From Bordetella parapertussis (GTDB lineage Bacteria; Pseudomonadota; Gammaproteobacteria; Burkholderiales; Casimicrobiaceae), in NCBI GenBank assembly GCA_943331295.2, contig CALQLA020000004.1, forward strand, positions 62,001 through 126,000: 64,000 bases of DNA. The letters are read 5' to 3'. This document shows positions 49,544 to 58,022 of this stretch, in pieces (positions within the stretch are counted from its first letter, which is position 1; every line of letters starts with the position of its first letter). The position numbers were made by a program, and so were the translations under genes. The notes beneath the pieces are model-generated. The model had not been told where the DNA came from. It did no database searches and worked only from the letters and a program-made list of their open reading frames with translations.

Positions 49544-50611
49544 TCAGGCCTGGGAGAGATACGTCTCGCCGTAGCCGACGTAGGCCGCGCAGCCGCTGGC
49601 GAACATCTCGCGCTCGACCGGCCGCACGGCGCGGAACGCGCGCGCCGGCCGCCCGGCCCAGATCCAGCCCGCATCGACGACGGTGCCCGGCTCGACCAGC
49701 GACCGCGCGCCGATGCAGCCGCCGGGCAGGACGACGACGCCGTCGCCCACCTGGGCGCCCATGCCGACCAGGGCGTCGTCATGGATCGTCGCCGCGCCCA
49801 TCCGCACGTTGTGGCCGATGGTCACCCCGGCGCCCAGCACGAGCGGCCCGCGCGCCGCGTCCGTGACGAAGAGGCAGTTGTCCTGCACGTTCGTGCGCGG
49901 GCCGATGACGATGCGACCATCGCCCGCGATCACCGCGCACGCGAAATAGACGCCGGCGTCGTCGGCGATCTCGACGTCGCCGGCGACGAGCGCCGTCGGC
50001 GCGACGTAGGCCCGCGCGACACGCGGCATGACGCCGCCGATCGGATGCAGCCCGTGGTGCCCGCCGAGAGCGGCGGCATAGGACGCCATGTCGAGCGGCG
50101 GCAGGTCGGCGTCGAGGATCTCCGGCAGCGGCGCGCCGGCGCGGATCGACGCCGCCGCCGCGGCAAGCTCGTCCGCCTCGATCCGGCGCACGGCGACCGC
50201 AGGATTGCCGGCGTAGACGAAGCCGCCCGGCAGCTGCTTGAACGGCGCCACGAGGCTCCCGGCCGCAATGAGCGAACCGTCACCGACGCTCGCGCCGTCC
50301 ATCACGACGGCGTTGTCGCCGACGACGACACGGCTGCCCAGCGTGCAGGCATGGACCAGCGCGAAGCGGCCCACCGTCACGTCGTCGCCCATCGCGGCGC
50401 CGAGCCGGCGATCGGCGATGTGCACTGTCGCGCGCTCGGCGAAGAAGGCGTTGGCGCCGATGCGGATCCACTCGCCGTCGGCGCGGACCGTCGCGTAGCC
50501 GCGCAGCGTGAGCCCGGGTCCGGCGACGGTGCGGCCGACGATCGCCGCCATCGGGGCGCAGTCTACCGGCGCCGCGAGCACGGGCGTGAATTCGGCAAAG
50601 GGAAGCAGCAC
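49544..50611 (-). CDS. left-handed beta-helix hexapeptide-repeat protein (gamma-carbonic anhydrase-like), tandem two-domain
   Basis: Two hexapeptide blocks: IRIGANAFFAERATVHI..VTVGRFALVHACTLGSRVVVGDNAVV and YVAPTALVAGDVEIADDAGVYFACAVIAGDGRIVIGPRTNVQDNCLF..VTIGHNVRMGAATIHDDALVGMGAQV. Start uncertain. Confidence 0.8.
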   Translation of the reverse strand: MLLPFAEFTPVLAAPVDCAPMAAIVGRTVAGPGLTLRGYATVRADGEWIRIGANAFFAERATVHIADRRLGAAMGDDVTVGRFALVHACTLGSRVVVGDNAVVMDGASVGDGSLIAAGSLVAPFKQLPGGFVYAGNPAVAVRRIEADELAAAAASIRAGAPLPEILDADLPPLDMASYAAALGGHHGLHPIGGVMPRVARAYVAPTALVAGDVEIADDAGVYFACAVIAGDGRIVIGPRTNVQDNCLFVTDAARGPLVLGAGVTIGHNVRMGAATIHDDALVGMGAQVGDGVVVLPGGCIGARSLVEPGTVVDAGWIWAGRPARAFRAVRPVEREMFASGCAAYVGYGETYLSQA

Positions 50612-50765
50612 GGGGAATCGGCGGATGCGATGCGGGCCTCGATTATCGCACAGCGATGCGCGCGCCCCGCCAGCGGCGGGCACGGCCCGTTGCCGGCGCG
50701 GTATCATCGCCGTACAGCGCCGGCGGCGCATTCGCGCGCCCGCCTCCGAACCCGACCTCCCGCCG

Positions 50766-51431
50766 ATGGAATCCCTCCAACCCCAGCAGACCATGGTCGA
50801 GCAGGCCTACGGCGCGATCCTCGACGCCATCTGCGAAGGCCGGCTCGAGCCCGGCGAGCGGCTGACGCAGGAGGGCATCGCGCAGAAGCTGCAGGTGTCG
50901 CGACAGCCGGTCGGGCAGGCGCTCCTGCTGCTGAAGCAGCAGCGCTTCCTCGTCGAGGCCGGCCGGCGCGGCCTGATGGTCGCGCCGCTCGACCGCGAGT
51001 TCATGCGCTGGATCTACGAGCTGCGCCTCGGCATCGAGCCGCTCGCGGCCGGGCTCGCCGCGCGCAACGCCACGCCGGCGGACATCGAGCGCGGCACCGC
51101 TCTGGTGGCGACGGGCCAGCGCGCGGTCCGCGCCGGCTCGATCGGGGAGCTCATCGCCGCCGACATGGCGTTCCACATGTACCTCTACGAGATCTCGGGC
51201 AACGGCCTCTTCGTCGACACGATGCGCGAGCTCTGGAACCACCTGCGCCGAGCGATGCGCGAGGTGCTGCAACACCGCGAGTACCGGAAGACGATCTGGG
51301 TCGAGCATGAGCAGATCCTGCGCGCGATCGCCGGGCACGACGCGGACGGCGCCGCGGCGCTCGTCCGCGCGCACCTGTCGAACGCCGCGATCAACGTGCA
51401 GGTGCGTCTGCCGGTGCCCGCAACACCGTAG
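50766..51431 (+). CDS. GntR family transcriptional regulator (FCD subfamily)
   Basis: ILDAICEGRLEPGERLTQEGIAQKLQVSRQPVGQALLLLKQQRFLV; FCD C-terminal domain. Confidence 0.9.
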   Translation: MESLQPQQTMVEQAYGAILDAICEGRLEPGERLTQEGIAQKLQVSRQPVGQALLLLKQQRFLVEAGRRGLMVAPLDREFMRWIYELRLGIEPLAAGLAARNATPADIERGTALVATGQRAVRAGSIGELIAADMAFHMYLYEISGNGLFVDTMRELWNHLRRAMREVLQHREYRKTIWVEHEQILRAIAGHDADGAAALVRAHLSNAAINVQVRLPVPATP

Positions 51432-51534
51432 CCCGGGTTGAGCGAGAGCGAAACCCGGGTGGGCGTGGCAACAGCGACGTCCGCGCCCCGTTCGGCAACC
51501 ACCCGGGTTTCGCCTCGCGGCTCAACCCGGGCTA
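51428..51534. repeat. intergenic inverted repeat (family 2) containing both convergent stop codons
   Basis: GTAGCCCGGGTTGAGCGAGAGCGAAACCCGGG ... CCCGGGTTTCGCCTCGCGGCTCAACCCGGGCTAC; TAG at 51429-51431 (+) and 51534-51532 (-). Confidence 0.95.
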
Positions 51535-53247
51535 CGTCCCCTCGCGCCAGCGGCGCTCCGCGTCGTCCCACGCGGCGAGCGGCTGCAGGTCGGGCACCCA
51601 CGCGAGGCCGCTTTTCGCGTCGGACGACACCGCATCCGGCGTGACCACGACGTCGAGCAGCGCCGGTCGCGCGGCGAGCGCGCGATCGATCGCGGCCGGC
51701 AGGTCCTCGGCGCGCGTGACGCGCTCGGCGTGCATGCCGAAGGCCCGCGCCATCGCCGCGTGGTCGGCGAACTGCAGCCGCGTGCCGACCACCCTGCCGT
51801 GCGTTTCCCGCTGGTCGTGCACCTCGATCTGCCAGGCGCCGTTGTTCGCGACGACGATCAGCACCGGGGCGCGGTGGCGCACCGCCGTGTCGACCTCCAT
51901 CGCGTTGAAGCCGAACGCGCCGTCGCCGGTGGCCACCGCGACGACGCGGTCCGGGCACGCGAGGCTGGCCGCGATGCCGAACGGCGTGCCGACGCCGATG
52001 CAGCCCAGCGTGCCGGGATCGAGCCACGTCGTCGCGGACAGGCCCGCCCGCGCGAAGCTGAGGAAGTCGCCTCCGTCGGCAACCACGATGGCGTCCGCGG
52101 GCAGGCGGTCCTGCAGGCAGGCCAGCAGCCGGTTCGGATGGATGCGCCCCTCCCCGTCCGACGGCGCCGCGCGCATCGACGCGCGGAGCTTCTGCACGCG
52201 CGACTCGTGCGCCTCGCGCAGCCCGCGGGCCCAATCGCGATCGACCGCGGGAACGCGCTCGACCGCCGCGGCGATGATCGCCTCCAGCGCGGCGCCGCAG
52301 TCGGCCAGGATCTCGACGTCGCCGCGACGATTGTCGCGAAGCTCCCCCGGCGTGTCGGCGATCCGCACGAAGCGGGCGTCCCCGAACACCGCGGGCGACC
52401 CGTAGGCGAGCTGGAAATCGAGCCGGCGCCCGAGTGTCAGCACCAGGTCCGCCTGCTGCATCACGGCGCCGCGCATCGCCGCCACGACCGACGGATGGCT
52501 GTCGGGAACGAGGCCGCGGCTCTCGCCGGTGTCGAGGTAGGCCGCGCCCAGCCGGTCCAGCAGCCGGAGAAGCGCCGGGCCCGCGCCGCGCGCACCGCGG
52601 CCGCTGATCACGAGCGGCCGGCGCGCCGACCACAGGCATTCGACCGCCGCCGCCACGCGTGCCGCATCGGGCGGGGTCAGCTGCCGCGGCTTGGCGCGCA
52701 GGTGCTCGTCGCGCTGCAGCGCCGAGGGCACCCGGTCGCGCAGCGTGTCGGTCGGGAAGTCGAGGTAGGACGGCCCGGGCTCGCCGCCCTCGCCCAGCGC
52801 GCGGGCGACGGCCTCGTCGAGCTCGCGCAGCACCTGCGAGGCTTCGCGCACGGTGCGCGCATAGCGCGTGATCGGGCGCACGAGGTCGGTGTGCACGATG
52901 TCCTGCAGCGCGCCGCGGTTCTCCTGCTCCCGCGGCGGCACGCCCGAGAGCACCAGCACGGGTGCCCGCGCCACGTGCGCATTGGCGATGCCGGTCATCG
53001 CGTTGGTGACGCCGGGGCCGGCGGTGACCAGCGCGACGCCGATGCGGCCGGTCAGCTCGCCGTAGGCGTGCGCCATGTAGACGGCCGCGCGCTCGTCGCG
53101 CACGTCGACGATCGCGATGCCCTCCGCGTCGAGGCGCATCCAGACCGGCATGATGTGCCCGCCGCAGAGGCCGAACACGCGGTCGACGCCGCGCGCCTTC
53201 AGGAAGCGGGCGATGAGTCCCGCGGTCGAGTCGGCGGAGATCGTCAT
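51532..53247 (-). CDS. thiamine diphosphate-dependent enzyme, ILVBL/HACL2-like (candidate 2-hydroxyacyl-CoA lyase)
   Basis: RVFGLCGGHIMPVWMRLDAEGIAIVDVRDERAAVYMAHAYGELTGRIGVALVTAGPGVTNAMTGIANA...QENRGALQDI; ThDP motif GDGAFGFNAMEVDTAVRHRAPVLIVVANN. Confidence 0.75.
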   Translation of the reverse strand: MTISADSTAGLIARFLKARGVDRVFGLCGGHIMPVWMRLDAEGIAIVDVRDERAAVYMAHAYGELTGRIGVALVTAGPGVTNAMTGIANAHVARAPVLVLSGVPPREQENRGALQDIVHTDLVRPITRYARTVREASQVLRELDEAVARALGEGGEPGPSYLDFPTDTLRDRVPSALQRDEHLRAKPRQLTPPDAARVAAAVECLWSARRPLVISGRGARGAGPALLRLLDRLGAAYLDTGESRGLVPDSHPSVVAAMRGAVMQQADLVLTLGRRLDFQLAYGSPAVFGDARFVRIADTPGELRDNRRGDVEILADCGAALEAIIAAAVERVPAVDRDWARGLREAHESRVQKLRASMRAAPSDGEGRIHPNRLLACLQDRLPADAIVVADGGDFLSFARAGLSATTWLDPGTLGCIGVGTPFGIAASLACPDRVVAVATGDGAFGFNAMEVDTAVRHRAPVLIVVANNGAWQIEVHDQRETHGRVVGTRLQFADHAAMARAFGMHAERVTRAEDLPAAIDRALAARPALLDVVVTPDAVSSDAKSGLAWVPDLQPLAAWDDAERRWREGT

Positions 53248-53278
53248 CGCGGCGGGCTGGCGTCGGGATCGCGCTGCG

Positions 53279-54961
53279 TCAGAACACCGGCGTCTCGCGA
53301 TACGTGCCCCAGAGCTTCTTGAGGCGCTCGATGATGTCGCCGGTCGTGGCGCCCGCCGCCACCAGCTCGATGGTGATCGGCATGATGTTCTGCGTCTCGT
53401 CCTTCGCCACCTCGACCAGGCGGTCGAGCAGCGCCTCGAGCTTCGCGTTGTCGCGCTCGCGGCGCACGCGCTGCAGCCGGTCGATCTGGCGGGTGGCGGT
53501 CGTCGCGTCGTACGGATGCAGTTCGATGTCGAACTTCTCGTCCTTCTCGACGTAGCGGTTGACGCCGATCACCGGCTTCTCGCCGCTGGCCTTGCGCAGC
53601 GCGGTCTGGTAGGCGAAGTCGGCGATCCGGCGCTGGAACCAGCTCTCGGCAGTCATCTTGATGGTGCCCCCGCCCTTGTCGACCTCGTCGATGATCGCGA
53701 AGATCGCCCGCTCGTAGTCGGTGGTGAGGCTTTCCAGGAAATACGAGCCGCCCAGCGGGTCGACGACGTTGGCCACGCCGCTCTCGTCGGCGACGATCTG
53801 CTGCGTGCGCAGCGCGATCTTCATCGCCTCCTCGGTCGGGATCGCGAACGCCTCGTCCATGCCGTTGGTGTGCAGGCTCTGCGCGCCGCCCAGCACCGCC
53901 GCCAGCGCCTGCAGCCCCGTGCGCACGACGTTGATCTGGTACTGCGGCTTGGTGAGCGAGGCGGCGGCGGTCTGGCAGTGGAAGCGCAGCCGCATCGACT
54001 CCGGGTTCTTCGCGCCGAAGCGCTCCTTCATGATCTTGGCGTACACGCGGCGCACCGCGCGGAACTTCGCGATCTCCTCGAAGAAATCGGCCTGGCAGAC
54101 GAAGAAGAACGCGAGCCGAGGCGCGAACTCGTCGACGTGCATCCCGGTCTTGGTCACCTCCTCGACGTACGTGATCAGGTTGCACATCGTGAACGCCACC
54201 TCGTCCACCGGCGAGCTGCCCGCCTCCGAGATGTGGTAGCCCGAGATGTTGATCGGGTTGTAGCGCTTCATGTTGCGCGCGCAGTAGGTGATGCAGTCGC
54301 GGACGATCCGCACCGACGGCGCGATCGGGTAGATCCATTCCTTCTGCGACTGGTATTCCTTGAGGATGTCGGCCTGGATCGTGCCGGAGAGCCTGTTCAG
54401 GTCGTAGCCCTTCTTCTGCGCCAGCGCCACGTACATCGCGAGCAGGATCCACGCGCTCGGGTTGATCGTCATCGACACCGAGATCTTCTCGAGGTCGATG
54501 CCGTCGAACAGGTGCTCCATGTCGGCGAGCGTGTCGATCGCGACGCCCTCGCGGCCGACCTCGCCCTCGCTCATCGCGTGGTCGCTGTCGTAGCCCATCA
54601 GCGTGGGCATGTCGAAGTCGGTGGACAGGCCCGTCTGGCCCTGCGCGATCAGGTACTTGAACCGCTGGTTGGTGTCCTCGGCGGTGCCGAAGCCGGCGAT
54701 CTGCCGCATCGTCCACGTCCGGCCGCGGTACATCGTTGGGTAGGGCCCGCGCGTGAACGGGTACTGTCCCGGCAGGCCGATGTCCTCGATCGGCGTATCG
54801 GCCAGGTCGAGCGCGGTGTACGTGCGCTTGACCGGGAATCCGCCCAGCGTGGTGAACTCCGCCTGCCGCTCCGGCGCGCGCGCGACGAACTTCGCGACTT
54901 CGTCCTGCTCCCACGCCGCCACCTGCGCGGCCAGCTCGCGTTGCGTCTTCGGATCGATCAT
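53279..54961 (-). CDS. hcmA: B12-dependent acyl-CoA mutase large subunit, candidate 2-hydroxyisobutyryl-CoA mutase HcmA
   Basis: MCM-fold YPFTRGPYPTMYRGRTWTMRQIAGFGTAEDTNQRFKYLIAQGQTGLSTDFDMPTLMGYDSDHA; Ile and Asp 27 residues apart at the positions that distinguish HCM (Ile90/Asp117) from MCM (Tyr89). No B12 domain. Confidence 0.7.
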   Translation of the reverse strand: MIDPKTQRELAAQVAAWEQDEVAKFVARAPERQAEFTTLGGFPVKRTYTALDLADTPIEDIGLPGQYPFTRGPYPTMYRGRTWTMRQIAGFGTAEDTNQRFKYLIAQGQTGLSTDFDMPTLMGYDSDHAMSEGEVGREGVAIDTLADMEHLFDGIDLEKISVSMTINPSAWILLAMYVALAQKKGYDLNRLSGTIQADILKEYQSQKEWIYPIAPSVRIVRDCITYCARNMKRYNPINISGYHISEAGSSPVDEVAFTMCNLITYVEEVTKTGMHVDEFAPRLAFFFVCQADFFEEIAKFRAVRRVYAKIMKERFGAKNPESMRLRFHCQTAAASLTKPQYQINVVRTGLQALAAVLGGAQSLHTNGMDEAFAIPTEEAMKIALRTQQIVADESGVANVVDPLGGSYFLESLTTDYERAIFAIIDEVDKGGGTIKMTAESWFQRRIADFAYQTALRKASGEKPVIGVNRYVEKDEKFDIELHPYDATTATRQIDRLQRVRRERDNAKLEALLDRLVEVAKDETQNIMPITIELVAAGATTGDIIERLKKLWGTYRETPVF

Positions 54962-55947
54962 GACTCTCCTCCAAGATTGAGTTCGCGCAGGAGCTGTATG
55001 GCCGCGGTGTGCGGCGACAGCGTCCTCGCGTCGAGTTGTTCCAGCAGCGCCGACACCTTGCCGTTCCGGTGCCGCGCGAATTGGTCGCGCAGGATTTCCT
55101 CCCCCGCCTTGAACAGGCGCCGTTCCGCGATCAGCGCGCGGCGGGTGGCGATCTCGCCGCTCGCGGCGAGCGCCTCGCGGTGGCCGTCGATCGCGGCGAC
55201 GAGCTCGCCGATGCCCTCGCTCCGGGCCGAGCTGGTGGCGATCACGGGCGCGCGCCACGCCGGCGCCGATCCGAAGCCTTCCGCCCCCGGGCGCCCGAGC
55301 CCCATCGCCAGCATGTTCTTGAGGTCGGCGATGGTCCGGTTCGCATCGGCCCGGTCGCACTTGCTGACGACGTGGATGTCCGCGATCTCGAGGATGCCCG
55401 CCTTGATCGCCTGGATGTCGTCGCCCAGGCCCGGTGCCGACACGACGACCGTGGTGTGCGCCGCGCGGACGATGTCGACTTCGTCCTGCCCCACGCCCAC
55501 CGTCTCGATCATCACCACGTCGTAGCCCGCGGCGTCGAGCACGTCGACCACTTCCAGCGCGCCGCGCGCGAGGCCGCCCAGCGCGCCTCGCGTGGCCATG
55601 CTGCGCACGTAGACGCCGGGGTCGCCGCCGAGTTCGCCCATGCGGATGCGGTCGCCCAGGATCGCGCCGCCGGAGAACGGGCTCGACGGGTCGATCGCGA
55701 CGATGGCGACGCGCCGGCCGGTGCGCCGGATCGCCGCCGCGAGCAGCGCGACCAGCGTCGACTTGCCGCTGCCGGGGACGCCGGTGACGCCGACGACGTG
55801 CGCGCGCCCGGCGCGGCGGAAGATCTCGTCGAGCGCGGGCCGTGCCTCGGGCGTGCCGTTCTCGGCGCGCGTGGCGAGCCGCGCGACGGCGCGCACGTTG
55901 CCCGCGGTCACGCCGGCGACGAGGTCCCCCGACGGTACGTAGGCCAT
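54958..55947 (-). CDS. MeaB/ArgK-type G-protein chaperone of B12 mutase
   Basis: VVGVTGVPGSGKSTLVALL, VAIVAIDPSSPFSGGAILGDRIRM, ETVGVGQDEVDI. Confidence 0.92.
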   Translation of the reverse strand: MAYVPSGDLVAGVTAGNVRAVARLATRAENGTPEARPALDEIFRRAGRAHVVGVTGVPGSGKSTLVALLAAAIRRTGRRVAIVAIDPSSPFSGGAILGDRIRMGELGGDPGVYVRSMATRGALGGLARGALEVVDVLDAAGYDVVMIETVGVGQDEVDIVRAAHTTVVVSAPGLGDDIQAIKAGILEIADIHVVSKCDRADANRTIADLKNMLAMGLGRPGAEGFGSAPAWRAPVIATSSARSEGIGELVAAIDGHREALAASGEIATRRALIAERRLFKAGEEILRDQFARHRNGKVSALLEQLDARTLSPHTAAIQLLRELNLGGES

Positions 55948-57386
55948 CAGGCCGCGCCGCCGTCCGCGTCGAGGCGGCGGTTCATCTCGCGGAAGACCTC
56001 GCGGTCGTCGACCACGCGCTTGGCCTTGAAGTCGGTGCGCGGGAACGTGCCGGGCGCAACGACCTCGACCTTCGCCCGCAGCCCGAGCATCTTCTGCAGC
56101 GCCTTCGACGTGTCGTCGCGCAGCGCGCGCAGCGACGCGTCGCCGCCCGCCTGCACCGGCGCCGCGGCCTCGATGCGGACCAGGAGCTCGTCCATCGCGC
56201 CATCGCGCGAAATGACGATCCGGTGCTCGCCGCCGTAGCCTTCGAGCCTGTTCATCACGGCGTCGACTTCGCTCGGATAGACGTTCTCGCCGCGGATCGT
56301 GAACATGTCGTCGATGCGCCCGAACACGCCCTGCGGCAGCCGGGGATACGTGCGCCCGCAGGGATTGGGGCCGTTCTCCCACAGCGTCAGGTCGCCCGAC
56401 ATCAGCCGGATCATCGGCTGCGACGTGCGCTCGAGGTGCGTGTAGACGGGCGTCCCGCGCTGGCCGTAGGGCACGCGGTGGTAGGTCTGCGGATCGCAGA
56501 CCTCGGTGTAGATGATGTCCTGCCAGCAGAGCATGCCGTCGGTCTCGGCGGTGCCGGCGACGTTCATGAACGGCGTCATCTCGGCCATCGAGCCGCAGTC
56601 GATCACGCGGGCTCCGTACGCGGCGGCGATGCGATCGCGGACGCCGGGCACCGAGGCGCCGGGCTCGCCGGAGAAGAACATCGTCTTCAGGCCGAAGGCG
56701 CGCGGGTCGTAGCCTTCCGCGACGGCGACCTCGGCCAGGTGCAGCGCGAACGACGGCGTGCCGTAGAACGCGGTCGGCTTCATCGCGTCGAGCCACATCG
56801 CGGCGCGCGCCGTCATGCCCGGGGCGCCGGCGCCGAACGGGAAGGCCTTGGTGTGCAGCCGCTCGGCGCCGGACAGCGTGCCCCACGAGCCCATGTAGAG
56901 GCTGAAGATCGCCGCGATGAACACCGTGTCGCCGGGGCGTATGCCCATCCCCCACATGATCCGCGCATGCGCGTTGGCGATGGCGTCCCAGTCCGCGCGC
57001 CCGATGCCGAACGACGTCGGGCGGCCCGTCGTGCCCGACGTGCCGTGGATGTGGTGGATCTCGCTTTCCGGCACGCAGAGGTAGTCGCCGAACGGGGGCG
57101 TCCTCGCCTGCGCGTCGCGGAGGTCCTTCTTCGAGATCACCGGCACTCGCGCCTCGAAATCCTCGAGCGAGCGCAGCTGGTCGGGGTGGAAGCCCGCGTC
57201 CTCCCACTTGCGGCGGTAGAACGGCGCGTGCTCCCACGCGTGGCGGGTGACTTCCTTCAGGCGCTCGAGGATCGCGCGCTCGCGATCGGCGGCGGGCATC
57301 GTCTCGCGCTTGGGGAACCAGTAGCGCGAGCCCGCCGTCGGCAGGTAGGCGGCGTCGTAGCGCGGGGGAAAGGTCCAGGATTCCAT
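55947..57386 (-). CDS. PaaK-like AMP-forming acyl-CoA ligase, candidate 2-hydroxyisobutyrate-CoA ligase
   Basis: HHIHGTSGTTGRPTSFGI, GRIDDMFTIRGENVYPSEVDAVM; 479 aa; encoded inside the mutase operon. Confidence 0.75.
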   Translation of the reverse strand: MESWTFPPRYDAAYLPTAGSRYWFPKRETMPAADRERAILERLKEVTRHAWEHAPFYRRKWEDAGFHPDQLRSLEDFEARVPVISKKDLRDAQARTPPFGDYLCVPESEIHHIHGTSGTTGRPTSFGIGRADWDAIANAHARIMWGMGIRPGDTVFIAAIFSLYMGSWGTLSGAERLHTKAFPFGAGAPGMTARAAMWLDAMKPTAFYGTPSFALHLAEVAVAEGYDPRAFGLKTMFFSGEPGASVPGVRDRIAAAYGARVIDCGSMAEMTPFMNVAGTAETDGMLCWQDIIYTEVCDPQTYHRVPYGQRGTPVYTHLERTSQPMIRLMSGDLTLWENGPNPCGRTYPRLPQGVFGRIDDMFTIRGENVYPSEVDAVMNRLEGYGGEHRIVISRDGAMDELLVRIEAAAPVQAGGDASLRALRDDTSKALQKMLGLRAKVEVVAPGTFPRTDFKAKRVVDDREVFREMNRRLDADGGAA

Positions 57387-57407
57387 CGTGCTCTCCGGCG
57401 GGTGGGG

Positions 57408-57824
57408 TCAGCGCGGACCGCGCTCGGCGACGGCCCGGCGCACCATTGCGACGATGGCGTCCGGCGGCGTGTCCTGCAGCATGATCTCCTTCACGCCCAT
57501 CGCCTTCAGTTCGACGACGTCGGGGTCGGGGATCACGCCGCCGCCCACGACCAGGATGTCGGTGGCGTCGCGCTCCTTCAGGAGCCTCAGGATCTTCGGG
57601 AACACGGTCATGTGCGCGCCGGACAGGATGCTGATGCCGATGACGTCGACATCCTCCTGCACGGCAGCGTCGATCACCTCTTCGGGCGTGCGGTGGAGTC
57701 CGGTGTAGATGACGTCCATGCCGGCGTCGCGCAGCGTCCGGGCGACGATCTTCACCCCGCGGTCGTGGCCGTCGAGGCCGACCTTGGCGATGAGCACGCG
57801 AATGGGTGCTTCGGGGTTGTCCAC
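57408..57824 (-). CDS. hcmB: B12-binding small subunit of acyl-CoA mutase (HcmB-like)
   Basis: VLIAKVGLDGHDRGVKIVARTLRDAGMDVIYTGLH (DxHxxG), DVIGISILSGAHMTVFPKIL. Confidence 0.8.
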   Translation of the reverse strand: MDNPEAPIRVLIAKVGLDGHDRGVKIVARTLRDAGMDVIYTGLHRTPEEVIDAAVQEDVDVIGISILSGAHMTVFPKILRLLKERDATDILVVGGGVIPDPDVVELKAMGVKEIMLQDTPPDAIVAMVRRAVAERGPR

Positions 57825-57890
57825 GCTGTTCCTCCAGGGGCAAAGGGTGACGATCCGCGGGCGGATCCCGCGATGGCAGCTATTTTTTGA

Positions 57891-57928
57891 ATACGGTATA
57901 CAGTATGCGATAACAAAATCCGTGTCAA
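57891..57928 (-). promoter_or_regulatory. promoter of the mutase operon with overlapping GntR-type operator
   Basis: On the minus strand TTGACA (57928-57923)-N17-TACTGT (57905-57900); the -10 lies inside ATACTGTATACCGTAT, two overlapping ATACnGTAT palindromes. Confidence 0.6.
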
Positions 57929-58022
57929 CGGCCCCGAGGGGGCGACAAGCGATCGCGCGCCTGCCAGGCGCGATGCCGGATCGACCGGGCGCCGCCGTCC
58001 ACTGGCGGGCACGGCGCCGCCC

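Noticed and set aside
53279-54961. Methylmalonyl-CoA mutase for propionate metabolism
   Set aside because: Generic annotation not supported by the Ile/Asp active-site signature, the separate B12 subunit and the ligase in the operon; HCM considered more likely.
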